A program made the position numbers and the translations under genes. From assembly GCA_033762255.1 (NCBI GenBank), contig JANRLT010000033.1:1-64000 (forward strand): a stretch of DNA of 64,000 bases. The letters are read 5' to 3'. Below, piece after piece: positions 1 to 9,309 of the stretch. Within the stretch, counting starts at the first letter, position 1, and every line of letters begins with the position of its first letter. This DNA comes from Pirellulales bacterium (lineage in GTDB: Bacteria > Planctomycetota > Planctomycetia > Pirellulales > JALHPA01). The notes under the pieces are model-generated. The model did not search any database and was not told the origin of the DNA. It worked only from the letters and a program-made list of their open reading frames with translations.

Positions 1-351
1 CACCGGCCCCTCGAGGTAGGCCCCTTTAAGCTCAAACTGCCCCGCCACTTCGCCACATTTCCAGTCCGGCTGGCCGCTATCGCGCAATAAAAACTCCAGC
101 GCGGTCTCGCCGGGGATAAACGGATCATGCTGGCGCAGGTACCCCAGCCGCAGCTTGGGATGGCGAATGATTTCCCCTTTGTCCAACTCCTCCTCGCCGA
201 GCAAGATTTTTAACAGCGTACTTTTGCCCGCGCCGTTCCGCCCGACAAAGCCCACTTTTTCATCATCGGTGATCGTCGCCTCCGCTCCGTCCAGGAGAAT
301 CTGATCGCCGTAACTTTTGTGGGCGTTTTTGATTTGTAACAGCACGGCCAT
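1..351 (-). CDS. ABC-F family ATPase (N-terminal part, runs off window)
   Basis: The first 117 codons of a gene that continues beyond the left edge, starting at the ATG at 351. The translation opens MAVLLQIKNAHKSYGDQILL and carries a Walker A motif GRNGAGKS around residue 38, followed by LLKILLGEEELDKG. No membrane segment is seen. This matches soluble duplicated-ATPase ABC-F proteins (Uup/EttA type), which act on ribosomes or nucleic acids rather than in transport. The second ATPase domain and the linker are outside the window, so the subfamily cannot be set. Confidence 0.85.
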   Translation of the reverse strand, partial: MAVLLQIKNAHKSYGDQILLDGAEATITDDEKVGFVGRNGAGKSTLLKILLGEEELDKGEIIRHPKLRLGYLRQHDPFIPGETALEFLLRDSGQPDWKCGEVAGQFELKGAYLEGPV

Positions 352-709
352 GCGGAAAGCTGCCTGGGGGGTGTGATAAACGTAGTAAAGGCTTTTGCCC
401 GTAGTAAAATACCGTGTAATTTTACCTAAATATGGCTATTTTGGCTATGCATCTGGGCGAACGGCCCCAAAACATCCCAGCCTATGGCAAGCGCAGCGTC
501 TAGCTAGATTAACGAAAAAAACAATTACAAGGTCCAACGGCCCGCAAAAGGTTTCCGGATGCCTTAAATCGACTCTTGGAGGGAATCGCTGGATCGCGGT
601 AGCATGAAGATTATTATGCGAGAAAGTAGGTTGGTTAAGCGAAATTTTGACTTGGTTTGCTAATAACAGGATTGAAAATGCTATGGGCAAGAATCCAATT
701 ATGAAGTCC
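352..709. other. Intergenic stretch without a supported gene
   Basis: About 360 bases between the ABC-F start and the end of the next minus-strand gene. Short open frames of 70-81 codons exist on both strands over the same bases. Neither has a ribosome binding site or a recognisable protein, so no gene is called. It should contain the ABC-F promoter, which I cannot place. Confidence 0.5.
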
Positions 710-1870
710 TTACATTTTCAAAAGTACGAAAAATCCAGTTTCACGCAGATAGTCTTCTTTTGATTTTATGAACACGAATACCACAACATCCATAGCATTA
801 TTAATAAACGCATGTGCGAGGTAGTTGTTACCCAGCGTTTCTTGCATGATTTTTGATTCAAGTTTGCCACAGTAACGGCCCGCTTTAAAATCCCACAGCA
901 GAATTTCCCGATCATCTGTCACCAACAACATTCGATTGCCCGACACAAACATTTTATAGCCACTCAAAGAATCGAAATCCTTCGGTAATTTATTATTCCG
1001 ATCACTAGAGATAATTGATACCCTGCTGTTCTCTCGCGTCATAACTAGCGTGCCATCATCCGAAAGTCCCGAGATGTACTCCTCTAATCGCAAATTATCC
1101 ACCGTGCTTTCCATGCCGGTTTCAAAGTTAAAAAGTTGGGCTTCAGTTTGCGTGCTATCTTTTTGATACGCGCAGATTATGGCGGCGGAGGGCGAAAACC
1201 ACGGCGCGGTCACAACCCAGTGGGGAATGTTTAACTTGGTGTAAAGACCGCTGCTAGCATCAATATCGTAACTGTTGCTTTCCGCCCAGCCATCGCGCGC
1301 TAACACGCGAAAACGTTCCCCGGGCAATGAAAAAACCTTGGTAATTCTAAAGTCATCCCGCTCGCCAAAAGACCGGCGGGAAACGAGTCTCCCGGCCCAG
1401 CAATCCCAGATAGCCAAGTCTACCCCATCATGATAAAGCTTGATGAGCGCATAACGATTACCGCTGGAAAACCATGCAAAAAATTCAGGGCAATCCATTG
1501 GCAACACGCCCACGAGCTTATCCTGCCTTCCGTAAACCAGGTTCGGCGTGCCTTCCAGTCCCTCGCTGTCCCGGGCAATAAATCCATCCCTGACATTATC
1601 GTAAATAAAACGCGATTTCTGTGTTGTCAATCCAGCAAGCTGGGGTTTTGGCACAGGTAGACGGATGACAGTAGCCTGGATGATAGGTATGGGCGTCTTT
1701 GGATCGACGGGGACATACTGAACAAGATCGGCTCTGTATCTGGGATTTTTGGGGACAACCGGAGGACTGGGAAAAGGATCATCAATGATTGGCTCGCCCG
1801 CTCTGCCGCTTTGACCAGTGAACAATGCCAATCCAAACAACAACGACAACACCACCAACCAGCGCAACAT
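710..1870 (-). CDS. Exported protein of unknown function, beta-propeller-like
   Basis: 386 residues from the ATG at 1870. This start gives a clean signal peptide (MLRWLVVLSLLFGLALFTG, then SGRAGEP). The frame is open upstream to a TTG at 2002 and an ATG at 1936, but those would bury the signal sequence 22-44 residues inside. After the signal comes a proline-rich stretch, then repeated short strands ending in W-D turns (LAIWDCWAGRLVSRR, ILLWDFKAGRYCGKL), which recall WD40/propeller blades without a clear sevenfold set. No catalytic motif is seen. It lies downstream of transketolase on the same strand but is separated by a hairpin repeat region. Function unknown; propeller fold is an inference. 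Confidence 0.6.
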   Translation of the reverse strand: MLRWLVVLSLLFGLALFTGQSGRAGEPIIDDPFPSPPVVPKNPRYRADLVQYVPVDPKTPIPIIQATVIRLPVPKPQLAGLTTQKSRFIYDNVRDGFIARDSEGLEGTPNLVYGRQDKLVGVLPMDCPEFFAWFSSGNRYALIKLYHDGVDLAIWDCWAGRLVSRRSFGERDDFRITKVFSLPGERFRVLARDGWAESNSYDIDASSGLYTKLNIPHWVVTAPWFSPSAAIICAYQKDSTQTEAQLFNFETGMESTVDNLRLEEYISGLSDDGTLVMTRENSRVSIISSDRNNKLPKDFDSLSGYKMFVSGNRMLLVTDDREILLWDFKAGRYCGKLESKIMQETLGNNYLAHAFINNAMDVVVFVFIKSKEDYLRETGFFVLLKM

Positions 1871-2166
1871 TCGCGATGGCAAGATTTGCTCGGCGAAATG
1901 CGTGAATCTTTTCGATTTAGGACTAAAATCCCGCATGCTTAAGTACTTGGATAGCTTATCAACAGGACTGAGTAAAGTTCCATAGGGTGGAACAAGCAGC
2001 AAATACGTTAGCTATTGGTTTATGGATGCCTGCGCTGTCCCACCTTTTGTTGCTATTCACTATCTGGAAAATCGCCCAGGTGGGACTGGGCGAAAATGGC
2101 ATTCCGCGACGGCGGCTGGCCCCACCCTACGATCTTTGTTCCTGCGCCACGCAGCGATAACACGCT

Positions 2167-2380
2167 ACTTCGGCAACTCGGTGCTGTTCGGCAACGGAGT
2201 TGCCTCCTACATGCTGCTGTTTGCCCACGGAGTTGCCTCCTACCAAATACCAGCCTACTTCTTCGGCAACAGAGTTGCCTCCTACAAACAAAATTCTTCG
2301 GCGACAGAGTCGCACCACCAAATACCTGCCACCAAAATACCAACCCGCCTCTTCGGCGACGGACTCGCCTCCTACAAAAC
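2167..2380 (-). repeat. Cluster of five GTAG-headed hairpin repeats after transketolase
   Basis: Read on the minus strand, units start at about 2375, 2318, 2285, 2243 and 2210. Intact units begin GTAGGAGGC and end GCCGAA(G), with a short stem-loop between: GGCAAC-TCT-GTTGCC (2261-2285), GGCAAC-TCC-GTTGCC (2187-2210), GCGAC-TCT-GTCGC (2296-2318) and a GGCGA/TCGCC version (2351-2375). The stem changes AAC/GTT to GAC/GTC on both sides. Two units are partly decayed. The first starts five bases after the transketolase stop codon. Confidence 0.8.
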
Positions 2381-5305
2381 CTACACCAGCGACTGCGCCG
2401 CGGCCACGATCCCGTCCGTCGTGATGCCAAAGTTCTTGTACAGTGTCCCCGCCGGAGCGGAGGCCCCGTAACCGTTCATCCCGATAAAAATCCCGCGGCT
2501 GCCGAGATACCGCTCCCAACCAAATTTGCAGCCCGCCTCGCACGCCACCCGTGCGGTCACCGCGGCGGGAAGCACGCTCTCTTTATACTCCGCCGATTGC
2601 GCCTCAAAGAGTTCCCAACTGGGCATGCTGACCACCCGCGCTGCCACGCCCGCCGCAGCCAGTTTCTCATACGCTTCCACGCACAAGCTAAGCTCGCTCC
2701 CCGTGCCAATAAGGATCACACTGGGCAGGCCATTCGCCGTTTGGGCCACCTGCGGCGCGTCGGCCAACACATACGCTCCCCGCGCGGTCCCCGCGGCGCT
2801 GGCGTATTTCGTCCGATCCAGCGTCGGCAGGTTTTGCCGCGTCAATACAAATAGCGTGGGCCGGTCCTTGATCGGCATGATCGTCCGCCAGGCGGCGGAA
2901 ACCTCGTTCGCGTCGCCGGGGCGGAGCACGATCAGGTTGGGAATCGCCCGCGCGGCGGCCAGGTGCTCGATCGGCTGGTGGGTGGGGCCGTCCTCACCCA
3001 CGCCGATCGAATCATGCGTAAAGATATAAATCACCGGCAGTTTGCCCAGCGCGCTGAGCCGCACGCTTGGTTTGCAGTAATCAAAAAAGACAAAGAACGT
3101 CGCGCCGTAGGGACGGACCTTGCACAGGGCCATGCCGTTCAGAGCAGCGGCCATGGCATGTTCGCGAATGCCAAAGTGAAAATTTCGCCCGCCATAGTTA
3201 TGAGCGTCAAAGTCTCCGCCATTGCCGTCAAACGTCAACAGCGTCATGGTGGAGGGGGCCAGATCGGCCGAACCGCCAATCAACCACGGCACCTGCCGCG
3301 CCACGGCGTTCAGTACCTTGCCGCCACTCACGCGGGTGGCCAGTCCCTTGGCATCGGCGACAAATTCAGGAATTTCGCTCGCCCAATTTGCGGGCAATTC
3401 CCCGCGGTCAATCATCTGCCATTCCGCCGCGGCTTCGGGATATTTGCGCGTGTAATCGGCAAATTGATTTTGCCACGTGGCATGCAGGCGTTCGCCCCGG
3501 GCCTGCACCCCCTGGCGAAAATGCTCACGCACTTCGTCGGGAACCAGAAATGTCTGGTCGTCCGGCCAGCCATAGGCTTGCTTGGTCAGTTTGACTTCAT
3601 CCGGACCCAGCGGCGCGCCATGCGCGCCATGCGTGTTGGCCTTATTCGGTGAGCCATAGCCAATAACCGAGCGCACGATAATGAGCGTGGGCTTATTCTG
3701 GCAGGAGTGAAACGACCGGTACGCACCGGCCAGGGCGTCCAGGTCATTGGCGTCAGCCACATGCACCACATTCCAGCCCAGCCCCTCGAATCGGCGGCCG
3801 ACATCCTCGGAAAAAGCCAGGTCGGTTTCTCCCTCGATTGTGATCTTGTTATCGTCATAAATCCAACACAGATTATCCAGCCGCAAATGCCCCGCCAGAC
3901 TGGCGGCCTCGCAGGCGACCCCTTCCATCAAATCGCCATCACTGCAAATCACGTACACGTTATAGTCAAACAGCCTAAAACCAGGCCGATTGAACCGCGC
4001 GCCTAGCCACCGCGAGGCAATCGCCATCCCCACGCTGTTGCCGCAGCCCTGGCCGAGGGGTCCGGTGGTGGTCTCTACCCCGGAGGTTTCATAATGTTCG
4101 GGATGGCCCGGGCAGCGGCTGTGCCACTGACGAAAATTCTTCACATGTTCAATAGGGCAAGCCAGTTCCCCCGTCGGCTGGCCAGCGGCGTCCAACTGCC
4201 GCACTTCGGCCAGATGCAGCATCGAATACAACAGCATCGACGCATGCCCACAGGAAAGCACAAACCGGTCGCGCGCGGGCCAATTAGGGGCGGCGGGGTC
4301 GTAGCGCATCTCGTTTTGCCACAGGGTATACGCCACGGGAGCTAGGGCCATCGGCGTGCCGGGATGGCCGGAATTTGCCGCCTGGACGCCATCCATGGAC
4401 AACGTCCGAATCGTGTTAATCGCCAGTTGCTCGATACTGGGCCGGGAGGGAGTGGAACTGACAGCGGCGGAAGAAAGGGTGGTCGACATCGAAGATTCAA
4501 GAGTGGGCGACTGCAAAGTCGCGGGGGATAAGGGAGTGGATTTTTGATCAACAAGATTGACGGCAACTGCGGGCAATTTTTTGCCAATTCGGAGGTTGGT
4601 GGTGGAGGAGGCCACGTGTAAGTGGCGGGCTGGCGTCAGCTTTTTTGGCAGCTTGTTTTTAGATCTCGTGCCAGGCGGTTTAGCGGCCATTTTTCGCCCC
4701 CGGGTCGTCGGGAGGGACGATTTTTGTTGAATAGTTGTCTTTGGCCCGGAAAGTCCCCCACTGGCTTTTGTTGGACTTCCTCGACCCGCCACATCAGCCC
4801 GAGGCCCGGGGAGAATTTGTTTTTTTGCTGAGCCAGCGGCTGTTTTCTTCCCCCGGAGCGTGCTGGACCGGGACTCTCGTACCTGTTTTTTTGACTTCGG
4901 TAGGATTTTGGCTGTTTTGCCGGTCCGCTGGGATTTGCCGCGGGAGGCCGATGGGGGGGGATTTTCTCCCTGCGGATCAAATAAAAATAGTTGTGTTTCG
5001 GCGGACTTGGCGCGAGCAAAGGGGGATCCCGGGCGATTATTTTCCGCTCGTACGCGGGGTAGGGTTGGGGAGGGGAAGGCCGCCAGGCTCTTTCGAGCAT
5101 TGCCCAGGCTGGTCCGTGAATTGCCAGCAGCTAAGGGGGTGATTTTTTTGGAAAGCGGTCGTTGCGCTTTTTTGGCTGATTGAGCGGGATTTTTTGTGGA
5201 ATGTTTGTTAGCACCGGACGTCGATACCAGCGCGCGTACCCCGGGGAGCGTGGACCGTGTTTTTTCCGCTGTACCTGGTTGTCCCGATTTTTGTTTGCGT
5301 GCCAT
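2381..5305 (-). CDS. tkt: Transketolase with a long basic N-terminal extension
   Basis: Thiamine-diphosphate enzyme that moves two-carbon units between sugar phosphates in the pentose phosphate pathway. The catalytic part starts near the internal ATG at 4489 (702 residues, the normal family length). It shows NSGHPGTPMALAP, the TPP/Mg motif CSDGDLMEGVA...DDNKITIEG, HGAHGAPLG, FGIREHAMAAALNG and HDSIGVGEDGPTHQPIEHL. Upstream of 4489 the frame stays open for another 272 codons to the ATG at 5305. That part is rich in Lys, Arg, Ser and Pro, low in hydrophobic residues and predicted disordered. Neither start has a convincing Shine-Dalgarno sequence. So many codons without a stop suggests the extension is translated, but initiation at 4489 is possible. 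The gene is divergent from a lactonase gene. Confidence 0.93.
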   Translation of the reverse strand: MARKQKSGQPGTAEKTRSTLPGVRALVSTSGANKHSTKNPAQSAKKAQRPLSKKITPLAAGNSRTSLGNARKSLAAFPSPTLPRVRAENNRPGSPFARAKSAETQLFLFDPQGENPPPSASRGKSQRTGKTAKILPKSKKQVRESRSSTLRGKKTAAGSAKKQILPGPRADVAGRGSPTKASGGLSGPKTTIQQKSSLPTTRGRKMAAKPPGTRSKNKLPKKLTPARHLHVASSTTNLRIGKKLPAVAVNLVDQKSTPLSPATLQSPTLESSMSTTLSSAAVSSTPSRPSIEQLAINTIRTLSMDGVQAANSGHPGTPMALAPVAYTLWQNEMRYDPAAPNWPARDRFVLSCGHASMLLYSMLHLAEVRQLDAAGQPTGELACPIEHVKNFRQWHSRCPGHPEHYETSGVETTTGPLGQGCGNSVGMAIASRWLGARFNRPGFRLFDYNVYVICSDGDLMEGVACEAASLAGHLRLDNLCWIYDDNKITIEGETDLAFSEDVGRRFEGLGWNVVHVADANDLDALAGAYRSFHSCQNKPTLIIVRSVIGYGSPNKANTHGAHGAPLGPDEVKLTKQAYGWPDDQTFLVPDEVREHFRQGVQARGERLHATWQNQFADYTRKYPEAAAEWQMIDRGELPANWASEIPEFVADAKGLATRVSGGKVLNAVARQVPWLIGGSADLAPSTMTLLTFDGNGGDFDAHNYGGRNFHFGIREHAMAAALNGMALCKVRPYGATFFVFFDYCKPSVRLSALGKLPVIYIFTHDSIGVGEDGPTHQPIEHLAAARAIPNLIVLRPGDANEVSAAWRTIMPIKDRPTLFVLTRQNLPTLDRTKYASAAGTARGAYVLADAPQVAQTANGLPSVILIGTGSELSLCVEAYEKLAAAGVAARVVSMPSWELFEAQSAEYKESVLPAAVTARVACEAGCKFGWERYLGSRGIFIGMNGYGASAPAGTLYKNFGITTDGIVAAAQSLV

Positions 5306-5618
5306 AACGCGGTTCCACAAAAACAGTTGATCGATGCCAGTTGAGTTTAAATTTACCCGGCCAAATAATCAATTGGCGGCAAAAAACTGCCCCGCCGACC
5401 TCCTCTCCGTTAATTTAAAACGGGTTGGGTAACATACAGCATTCAAACCATCAATTAACCTTGTGAGCATCTTACCCGAAGTTAAAAGATTTCTTGCCGA
5501 ATTGCCGTGGATTTTGGGGGCAGCCAGGGGCGGGAATTGGCCTTTTTGGGCTAAATTTGGCATAATGTCCGCCTCCGGGGGGCGTTTTGGCCAATTCATT
5601 TTTGGGGGAGTCTGTTGT
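5306..5618. promoter_or_regulatory. Divergent intergenic region between tkt and lactonase genes
   Basis: About 310 bases separating two divergently transcribed genes, so it must hold both promoters. It is locally AT-rich around 5325-5400. I see no clear -35/-10 pair or operator. A frame open leftwards from 5619 to a GTG at 5463 lies here but has no ribosome binding site and would place the lactonase signal peptide internally. Confidence 0.4.
5604..5610 (+). promoter_or_regulatory. Ribosome binding site that fixes the lactonase start
   Basis: GGGGGAG lies eight bases before the ATG at 5619. It supports that start over upstream in-frame GTG and ATG codons. Confidence 0.6.
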
Positions 5619-6803
5619 ATGCTGTGTCACATATCCGCTGCGAGATTGCCGTTGGCCCGTAAAATTTCATTGCTTTTTACATTACTGTGCGCTTTCCTGA
5701 CGGGAAATTTGTTCCATATGCCTACATCCGCCGCCGAGCGCTGGGTCTGGTTTGGTACGTACACCGGTGACACCAGCGAGGGAATTTATGTCAGCCGCTT
5801 TGATGACGCCACGGGCAAACTGAGCGAACCAAAACTCGCGGCCAAGATCGCCAGTCCGTCGTTTTTAGCCCTGCACCCCAATGGCAAATACTTGTACGCG
5901 GTCCAGGAACTGGATCAATACAAAGGGGAAAACAGCGGCGCAATCAACGCCTTTGCCATTCATGATGACGGCACGCTGAAGCCCTTGAATGAAGTGACAT
6001 CCAAGGGAGCGGCCCCCTGCCAAATCAGCGTCGACAAAACCGGCGGGACGCTGGTCGCGGCTAACTATACCGGCGGCAGTGTGATCGCCTACAAATTGTT
6101 GCCGGATGGCTCGATCGGGCCGGAAAGCTCGTTTCACCAGCACGCGGGATCCAGTGTCAACCCCGATCGCCAAAAAGAACCACACGCCCATTGCGCGCGG
6201 TTGAGTCGCGATCAGCGATATGTTCTGGCCTGTGATCTAGGCATGGACCAGGTGCTGGTGTATGAACTGGACGCGGCCGCGGGAAAGCTGACACCCCACC
6301 CAGATAAGTCGCTTTCTGTCTCTCCCGGCAGTGGACCGCGTCATTTGGCCTTTCATCCCCATGGCAAAAAGCTGTATATCCTGAACGAACTCCTTTGCAC
6401 GGTGACCACTTTTGACTGGGACGCGGCGACGGCAACCGGCAAAGAGCAAGGCGTGGTCAGCACCCTGCCCGCGGGGGAACAGCGTAAAAATTACATGAGC
6501 ACGGCGGAGATTGTCGCCCATCCGAATGGCAAATTTTTATATGCGTCGAACCGGGGCCATGACACAATCGCCGTGTATGCCCTGGATGAAACGGGCGTGC
6601 CAAAACTGATCCAAAACGCCCTGACAGGGGGGAAGACACCCCGTAACTTTAACATCGATTCCAGTGGCAAATGGCTCTTGGCGGCAAACCAGGATTCGCA
6701 AAGCGTGGTGGTCTTTGCCATTGATCCCGCAAACGGCAAGCTGAGCGAGACGGACAACCGCGTGACCGTGGATAAGCCGGTGTGCGTGGTGTTTGGGAAT
6801 TAA
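5619..6803 (+). CDS. Exported lactonase, 7-bladed propeller (6-phosphogluconolactonase-like)
   Basis: 394 residues of the lactonase/Pgl beta-propeller family (PF10282 type). From the ATG at 5619 there is a basic start, a hydrophobic segment (KISLLFTLLCAFLTGNLF) and a likely cleavage after PTSAA. The mature part begins WVWFGTYTGDTSEGIYVSRF, typical of the family, and repeats blade motifs such as LALHPNGKYLYAVQEL, LAFHPHGKKLYILNEL and IVAHPNGKFLYASNRG. Family members hydrolyse 6-phosphogluconolactone or other lactones. The export signal argues against a simple cytosolic pentose phosphate role, despite the divergent transketolase gene next door. Substrate unknown. Confidence 0.88.
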   Translation: MLCHISAARLPLARKISLLFTLLCAFLTGNLFHMPTSAAERWVWFGTYTGDTSEGIYVSRFDDATGKLSEPKLAAKIASPSFLALHPNGKYLYAVQELDQYKGENSGAINAFAIHDDGTLKPLNEVTSKGAAPCQISVDKTGGTLVAANYTGGSVIAYKLLPDGSIGPESSFHQHAGSSVNPDRQKEPHAHCARLSRDQRYVLACDLGMDQVLVYELDAAAGKLTPHPDKSLSVSPGSGPRHLAFHPHGKKLYILNELLCTVTTFDWDAATATGKEQGVVSTLPAGEQRKNYMSTAEIVAHPNGKFLYASNRGHDTIAVYALDETGVPKLIQNALTGGKTPRNFNIDSSGKWLLAANQDSQSVVVFAIDPANGKLSETDNRVTVDKPVCVVFGN

Positions 6804-7200
6804 TTGCAAATTACGAATTTTTAAAAGATAGTTTCCGTTGGGTGCCGGGGGCGACGTGCGCAGCACTGCCCCCGATCTAGGCCTAGAAACACTCCATTCG
6901 GACAAATTGTGCGGCTTAACCCGGTTGATGACTATCCCGCATCCCTTGGTGTTAATTCCGTAGTATGTTGTCACTCGATGAGTGTTTCCTTTTAGCAGCA
7001 TTTGCCTGCGCCAACCCGCGCCGGGTAAAATTCTTTGACGCGAAATTTGACTCGGTCGTTTTTTGACCTACGGTTTGAATTGGGTGCGGAATTTCCTGTT
7101 CTGGATCATCCGACTTGGTTGTCCCGGCGCGATAAAACGTACCGTGAACAACACCCAACTTATCTTGTCCGGGGCAGATTACCGCCAAAGGGAGTCAGCC
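6804..7200. other. Intergenic region with one GC-rich double hairpin
   Basis: At 6847-6873 there is a nested palindrome: outer arms GGGGGC and GCCCCC around ACGTGCGCAGCACT, in which GTGC-GCA-GCAC forms an inner stem. It lies 44 bases after the lactonase stop codon and may terminate it, although no T-run follows. An almost identical element occurs at 9381-9406. The rest of the region shows no supported gene; the frame open from 7063 is better started at 7201. Confidence 0.5.
7187..7194 (+). promoter_or_regulatory. Ribosome binding site for the gene at 7201
   Basis: AAAGGGAG ends six bases before the ATG at 7201. It decides that start over the longer frame that opens at 7063. Confidence 0.6.
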
Positions 7201-7911
7201 ATGCCCGCTTGTCGTCGGGATTGCCGGACTGTGTTGTGTTTCCAGCCTTGCCAATGGGGAATCACTGCTCCGCGACAAAAGCTGTTCCCGGGGATATTGC
7301 TGGGCCTATTGTGTTGGGGGGCCTGGCTGTCACTATCCCCGCCGTGCCAATCCTCGGAGCCAGCGGTCAATGTCACCATGATTGAGGAGGATTGGGAGTT
7401 GGTGGTGCATAACCCCGACCCCAATATCACCGCTCCACAAATCTCCTGCGTGATGTCCACGGACGGCACACTGGACCATCTGCATGCCGTGCTGGAGTTA
7501 AACTGCCATAGTCAACCCGAATTTTCCCCTGGCGGCATTCAACTGCAAGTATGGAACGGAGATCAGCTCGTCGCGGTTCAAAACCACTCCAACCGCGGGG
7601 CTTTGGCCAATAATTCAGAAACGATTCGCTGGACGATGCGAATGAAATTGCATGATGACAACGTGACGTGGTCGGTCAGGGACGTGACTTCCCAGACGTG
7701 GGGGGATTTTAGCTCAGGACTGTCGGTCTCGGCGGAAGCCGGCCAAAATCACCTCAACAATTATTCCGCGGCGCATTCCCAAGCCAAATCCGGCATCGGG
7801 TTCGCGTCGAATCGCGTGCATTCGCTAAAAATCACGCGCGTCCGGCGTTACGCGGGGACCACCCTGGTGGACGAGCAATCCCAGCCGTTGATTGTGCACG
7901 AACAGGAATGA
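7201..7911 (+). CDS. Exported protein of unknown function
   Basis: 236 residues from the ATG at 7201. A long N-region with four cysteines precedes a hydrophobic segment (LFPGILLGLLCWGAWLSL) at about residues 29-46, so it is probably exported or anchored. The rest is a mixed, strand-rich region (VNVTMIEEDWELVVHNPDP; TIRWTMRMKLHDDNVTW) with no motif I recognise. It is followed by a hairpin and then a TadG-like gene on the same strand, so a link to a Tad-type surface system is possible but rests only on adjacency. Confidence 0.65.
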   Translation: MPACRRDCRTVLCFQPCQWGITAPRQKLFPGILLGLLCWGAWLSLSPPCQSSEPAVNVTMIEEDWELVVHNPDPNITAPQISCVMSTDGTLDHLHAVLELNCHSQPEFSPGGIQLQVWNGDQLVAVQNHSNRGALANNSETIRWTMRMKLHDDNVTWSVRDVTSQTWGDFSSGLSVSAEAGQNHLNNYSAAHSQAKSGIGFASNRVHSLKITRVRRYAGTTLVDEQSQPLIVHEQE

Positions 7912-7922
7912 TCACACCCCTG

Positions 7923-7948
7923 GGCTCCCTCGCGAAACCCAGGGAGCC
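7923..7948 (+). terminator. Candidate hairpin terminator
   Basis: GGCTCCCT (7923-7930) pairs with AGGGAGCC (7941-7948), eleven bases past a stop codon. No T-run follows, so factor-independent termination is uncertain. Confidence 0.4.
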
Positions 7949-8038
7949 GCGCGAAAACTTCTTGCCAACTGTCAATTGTTAACTTTCCCAGGGGCCGCGC
8001 TGCGTTAGACTCATTACTTTTCACTAGGATTTTTTGTC

Positions 8039-9292
8039 ATGACCGCGACCTATCCACGGGTTAACGAAGAATTGCTGGATCGCGACCCGCCGCTTTCGCT
8101 ACATCAACGCTTGTCCCGCGTCCACCCGTATCGGCAACTGAGCCAGCATGCCAAACGCGCAGGCAACGTGATGATGCTGACGTTGTTTTTGCTGGTGGGT
8201 CTCTTGGGATGCGTGGCGTTTGCCGTCGATTTGGGGTATTTGTCGATGGCCCGCACGGAATTGCAACGCACCGCGGATGCGGCCGCCCTGGCGGCGGGAT
8301 GGGATTTATTAAACAACAACGCCGTCAAATTTGACTTTGACATGCAGGCGGAAATCACCGCCGCCCGCGCCCAGGCCCAATCCTATTCCTTGTTGAACAC
8401 GGTTTGCAACACCGGCCCGTCCCTGGATGCGAACACTTCCAACAGTCAATCCGGCGATATCGTGATAGGATATTTATCCAACCCGTCCGATCCCGCCTGC
8501 GCGTGGAGTTTTAATAACTCCCAGCTATTTAACGCCGTGCAGGTCACGGTGAATCGCGGCATCAACCAAAACGGCGAAGTGCCGTTGTTTTTCTCGCGGA
8601 TTTGGGGACTCACGGGACAAACCATGTCCGCCACCGCCACGGCCGCGCTCAACAATAACTTTGGCGGATTTGAGATCTCTAGCGGGGGCGGGGGAAATCT
8701 ACAAATCCTCCCCTTTGCCCTGGATGAAGTGACCTGGAATGCGCTAATGAACGGAAACGGCAGCGACAATTATTCTTACGACCCAGCCACGGGCAATGTT
8801 ACCAGCGGATCCGATGGCGTGCTGGAAGTCAACCTCTACCCACAAGGAACCGGTTCGCCCGGTAATCGCGGCACGGTCGATATCGGCGGCGGAAACAACA
8901 GCACCAATGACATCGCCCGCCAAATTGTCGATGGCATCAGCCCCGCGGATCTGGAAGCCCTGGGCAAACCCCTCAAACTAAACGAATCCGGCGAATTGAC
9001 CCTCAACGGCGACACGGGCATTAGCGCGGGCGTCAAAGACGAGCTGGCCAGCATTATTGGCCAGCCCCGGATCATTCCGATCTTTCGCACGGTGGTCGGC
9101 CCGGGAAATAACGCCACCTACACCATCGTAAAGTTTGCGGGCGTGCGTCTATTGAATGTCAAGCTGACGGGGAGCATGTCCAGCAAAAAAGTCATGATTC
9201 AACCCGCGCGCCTGGTCGTCAAAGGGGGCATCCCCAGCACCACCCAAGGGACAAGCTATTTTCTGTACTCGCCGGTGCGGCTGGTACGGTAG
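8039..9292 (+). CDS. TadG-like protein (putative Flp pilus-assembly domain)
   Basis: 417 residues. After a basic N-terminus a single membrane segment at about residues 44-65 (MMLTLFLLVGLLGCVAFAVDLGY) leads into LSMARTELQRTADAAALAAG. This is the signature of the TadE/TadG-like 'putative Flp pilus-assembly' family (PF13400), in which the protein is membrane anchored with a large exported part. The remaining 320 residues are Gly/Asn-rich and unfamiliar. Most relatives sit in tad pilus clusters; no tadA/B/C or flp gene is visible here, only an exported unknown upstream. The stop codon TAG at 9290-9292 is part of a GTAGGTAG sequence. Confidence 0.8.
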   Translation: MTATYPRVNEELLDRDPPLSLHQRLSRVHPYRQLSQHAKRAGNVMMLTLFLLVGLLGCVAFAVDLGYLSMARTELQRTADAAALAAGWDLLNNNAVKFDFDMQAEITAARAQAQSYSLLNTVCNTGPSLDANTSNSQSGDIVIGYLSNPSDPACAWSFNNSQLFNAVQVTVNRGINQNGEVPLFFSRIWGLTGQTMSATATAALNNNFGGFEISSGGGGNLQILPFALDEVTWNALMNGNGSDNYSYDPATGNVTSGSDGVLEVNLYPQGTGSPGNRGTVDIGGGNNSTNDIARQIVDGISPADLEALGKPLKLNESGELTLNGDTGISAGVKDELASIIGQPRIIPIFRTVVGPGNNATYTIVKFAGVRLLNVKLTGSMSSKKVMIQPARLVVKGGIPSTTQGTSYFLYSPVRLVR

Positions 9293-9309
9293 GTAGTGGG
9301 AGAGAGCTT

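Noticed and set aside
395-690. Small genes of 70-81 codons on both strands
   Set aside because: They overlap each other, lack ribosome binding sites and recognisable protein character, and sit in an ordinary intergenic gap.
2015-2854. Plus-strand gene of about 280 codons
   Set aside because: It crosses the hairpin repeats and then runs antisense to transketolase; the product is Arg/Pro-rich as expected for a GC-rich shadow frame.
4490-5305. A separate gene upstream of transketolase
   Set aside because: The frame is continuous with transketolase and has no stop codon of its own, so an extension or an untranslated open frame is more likely.
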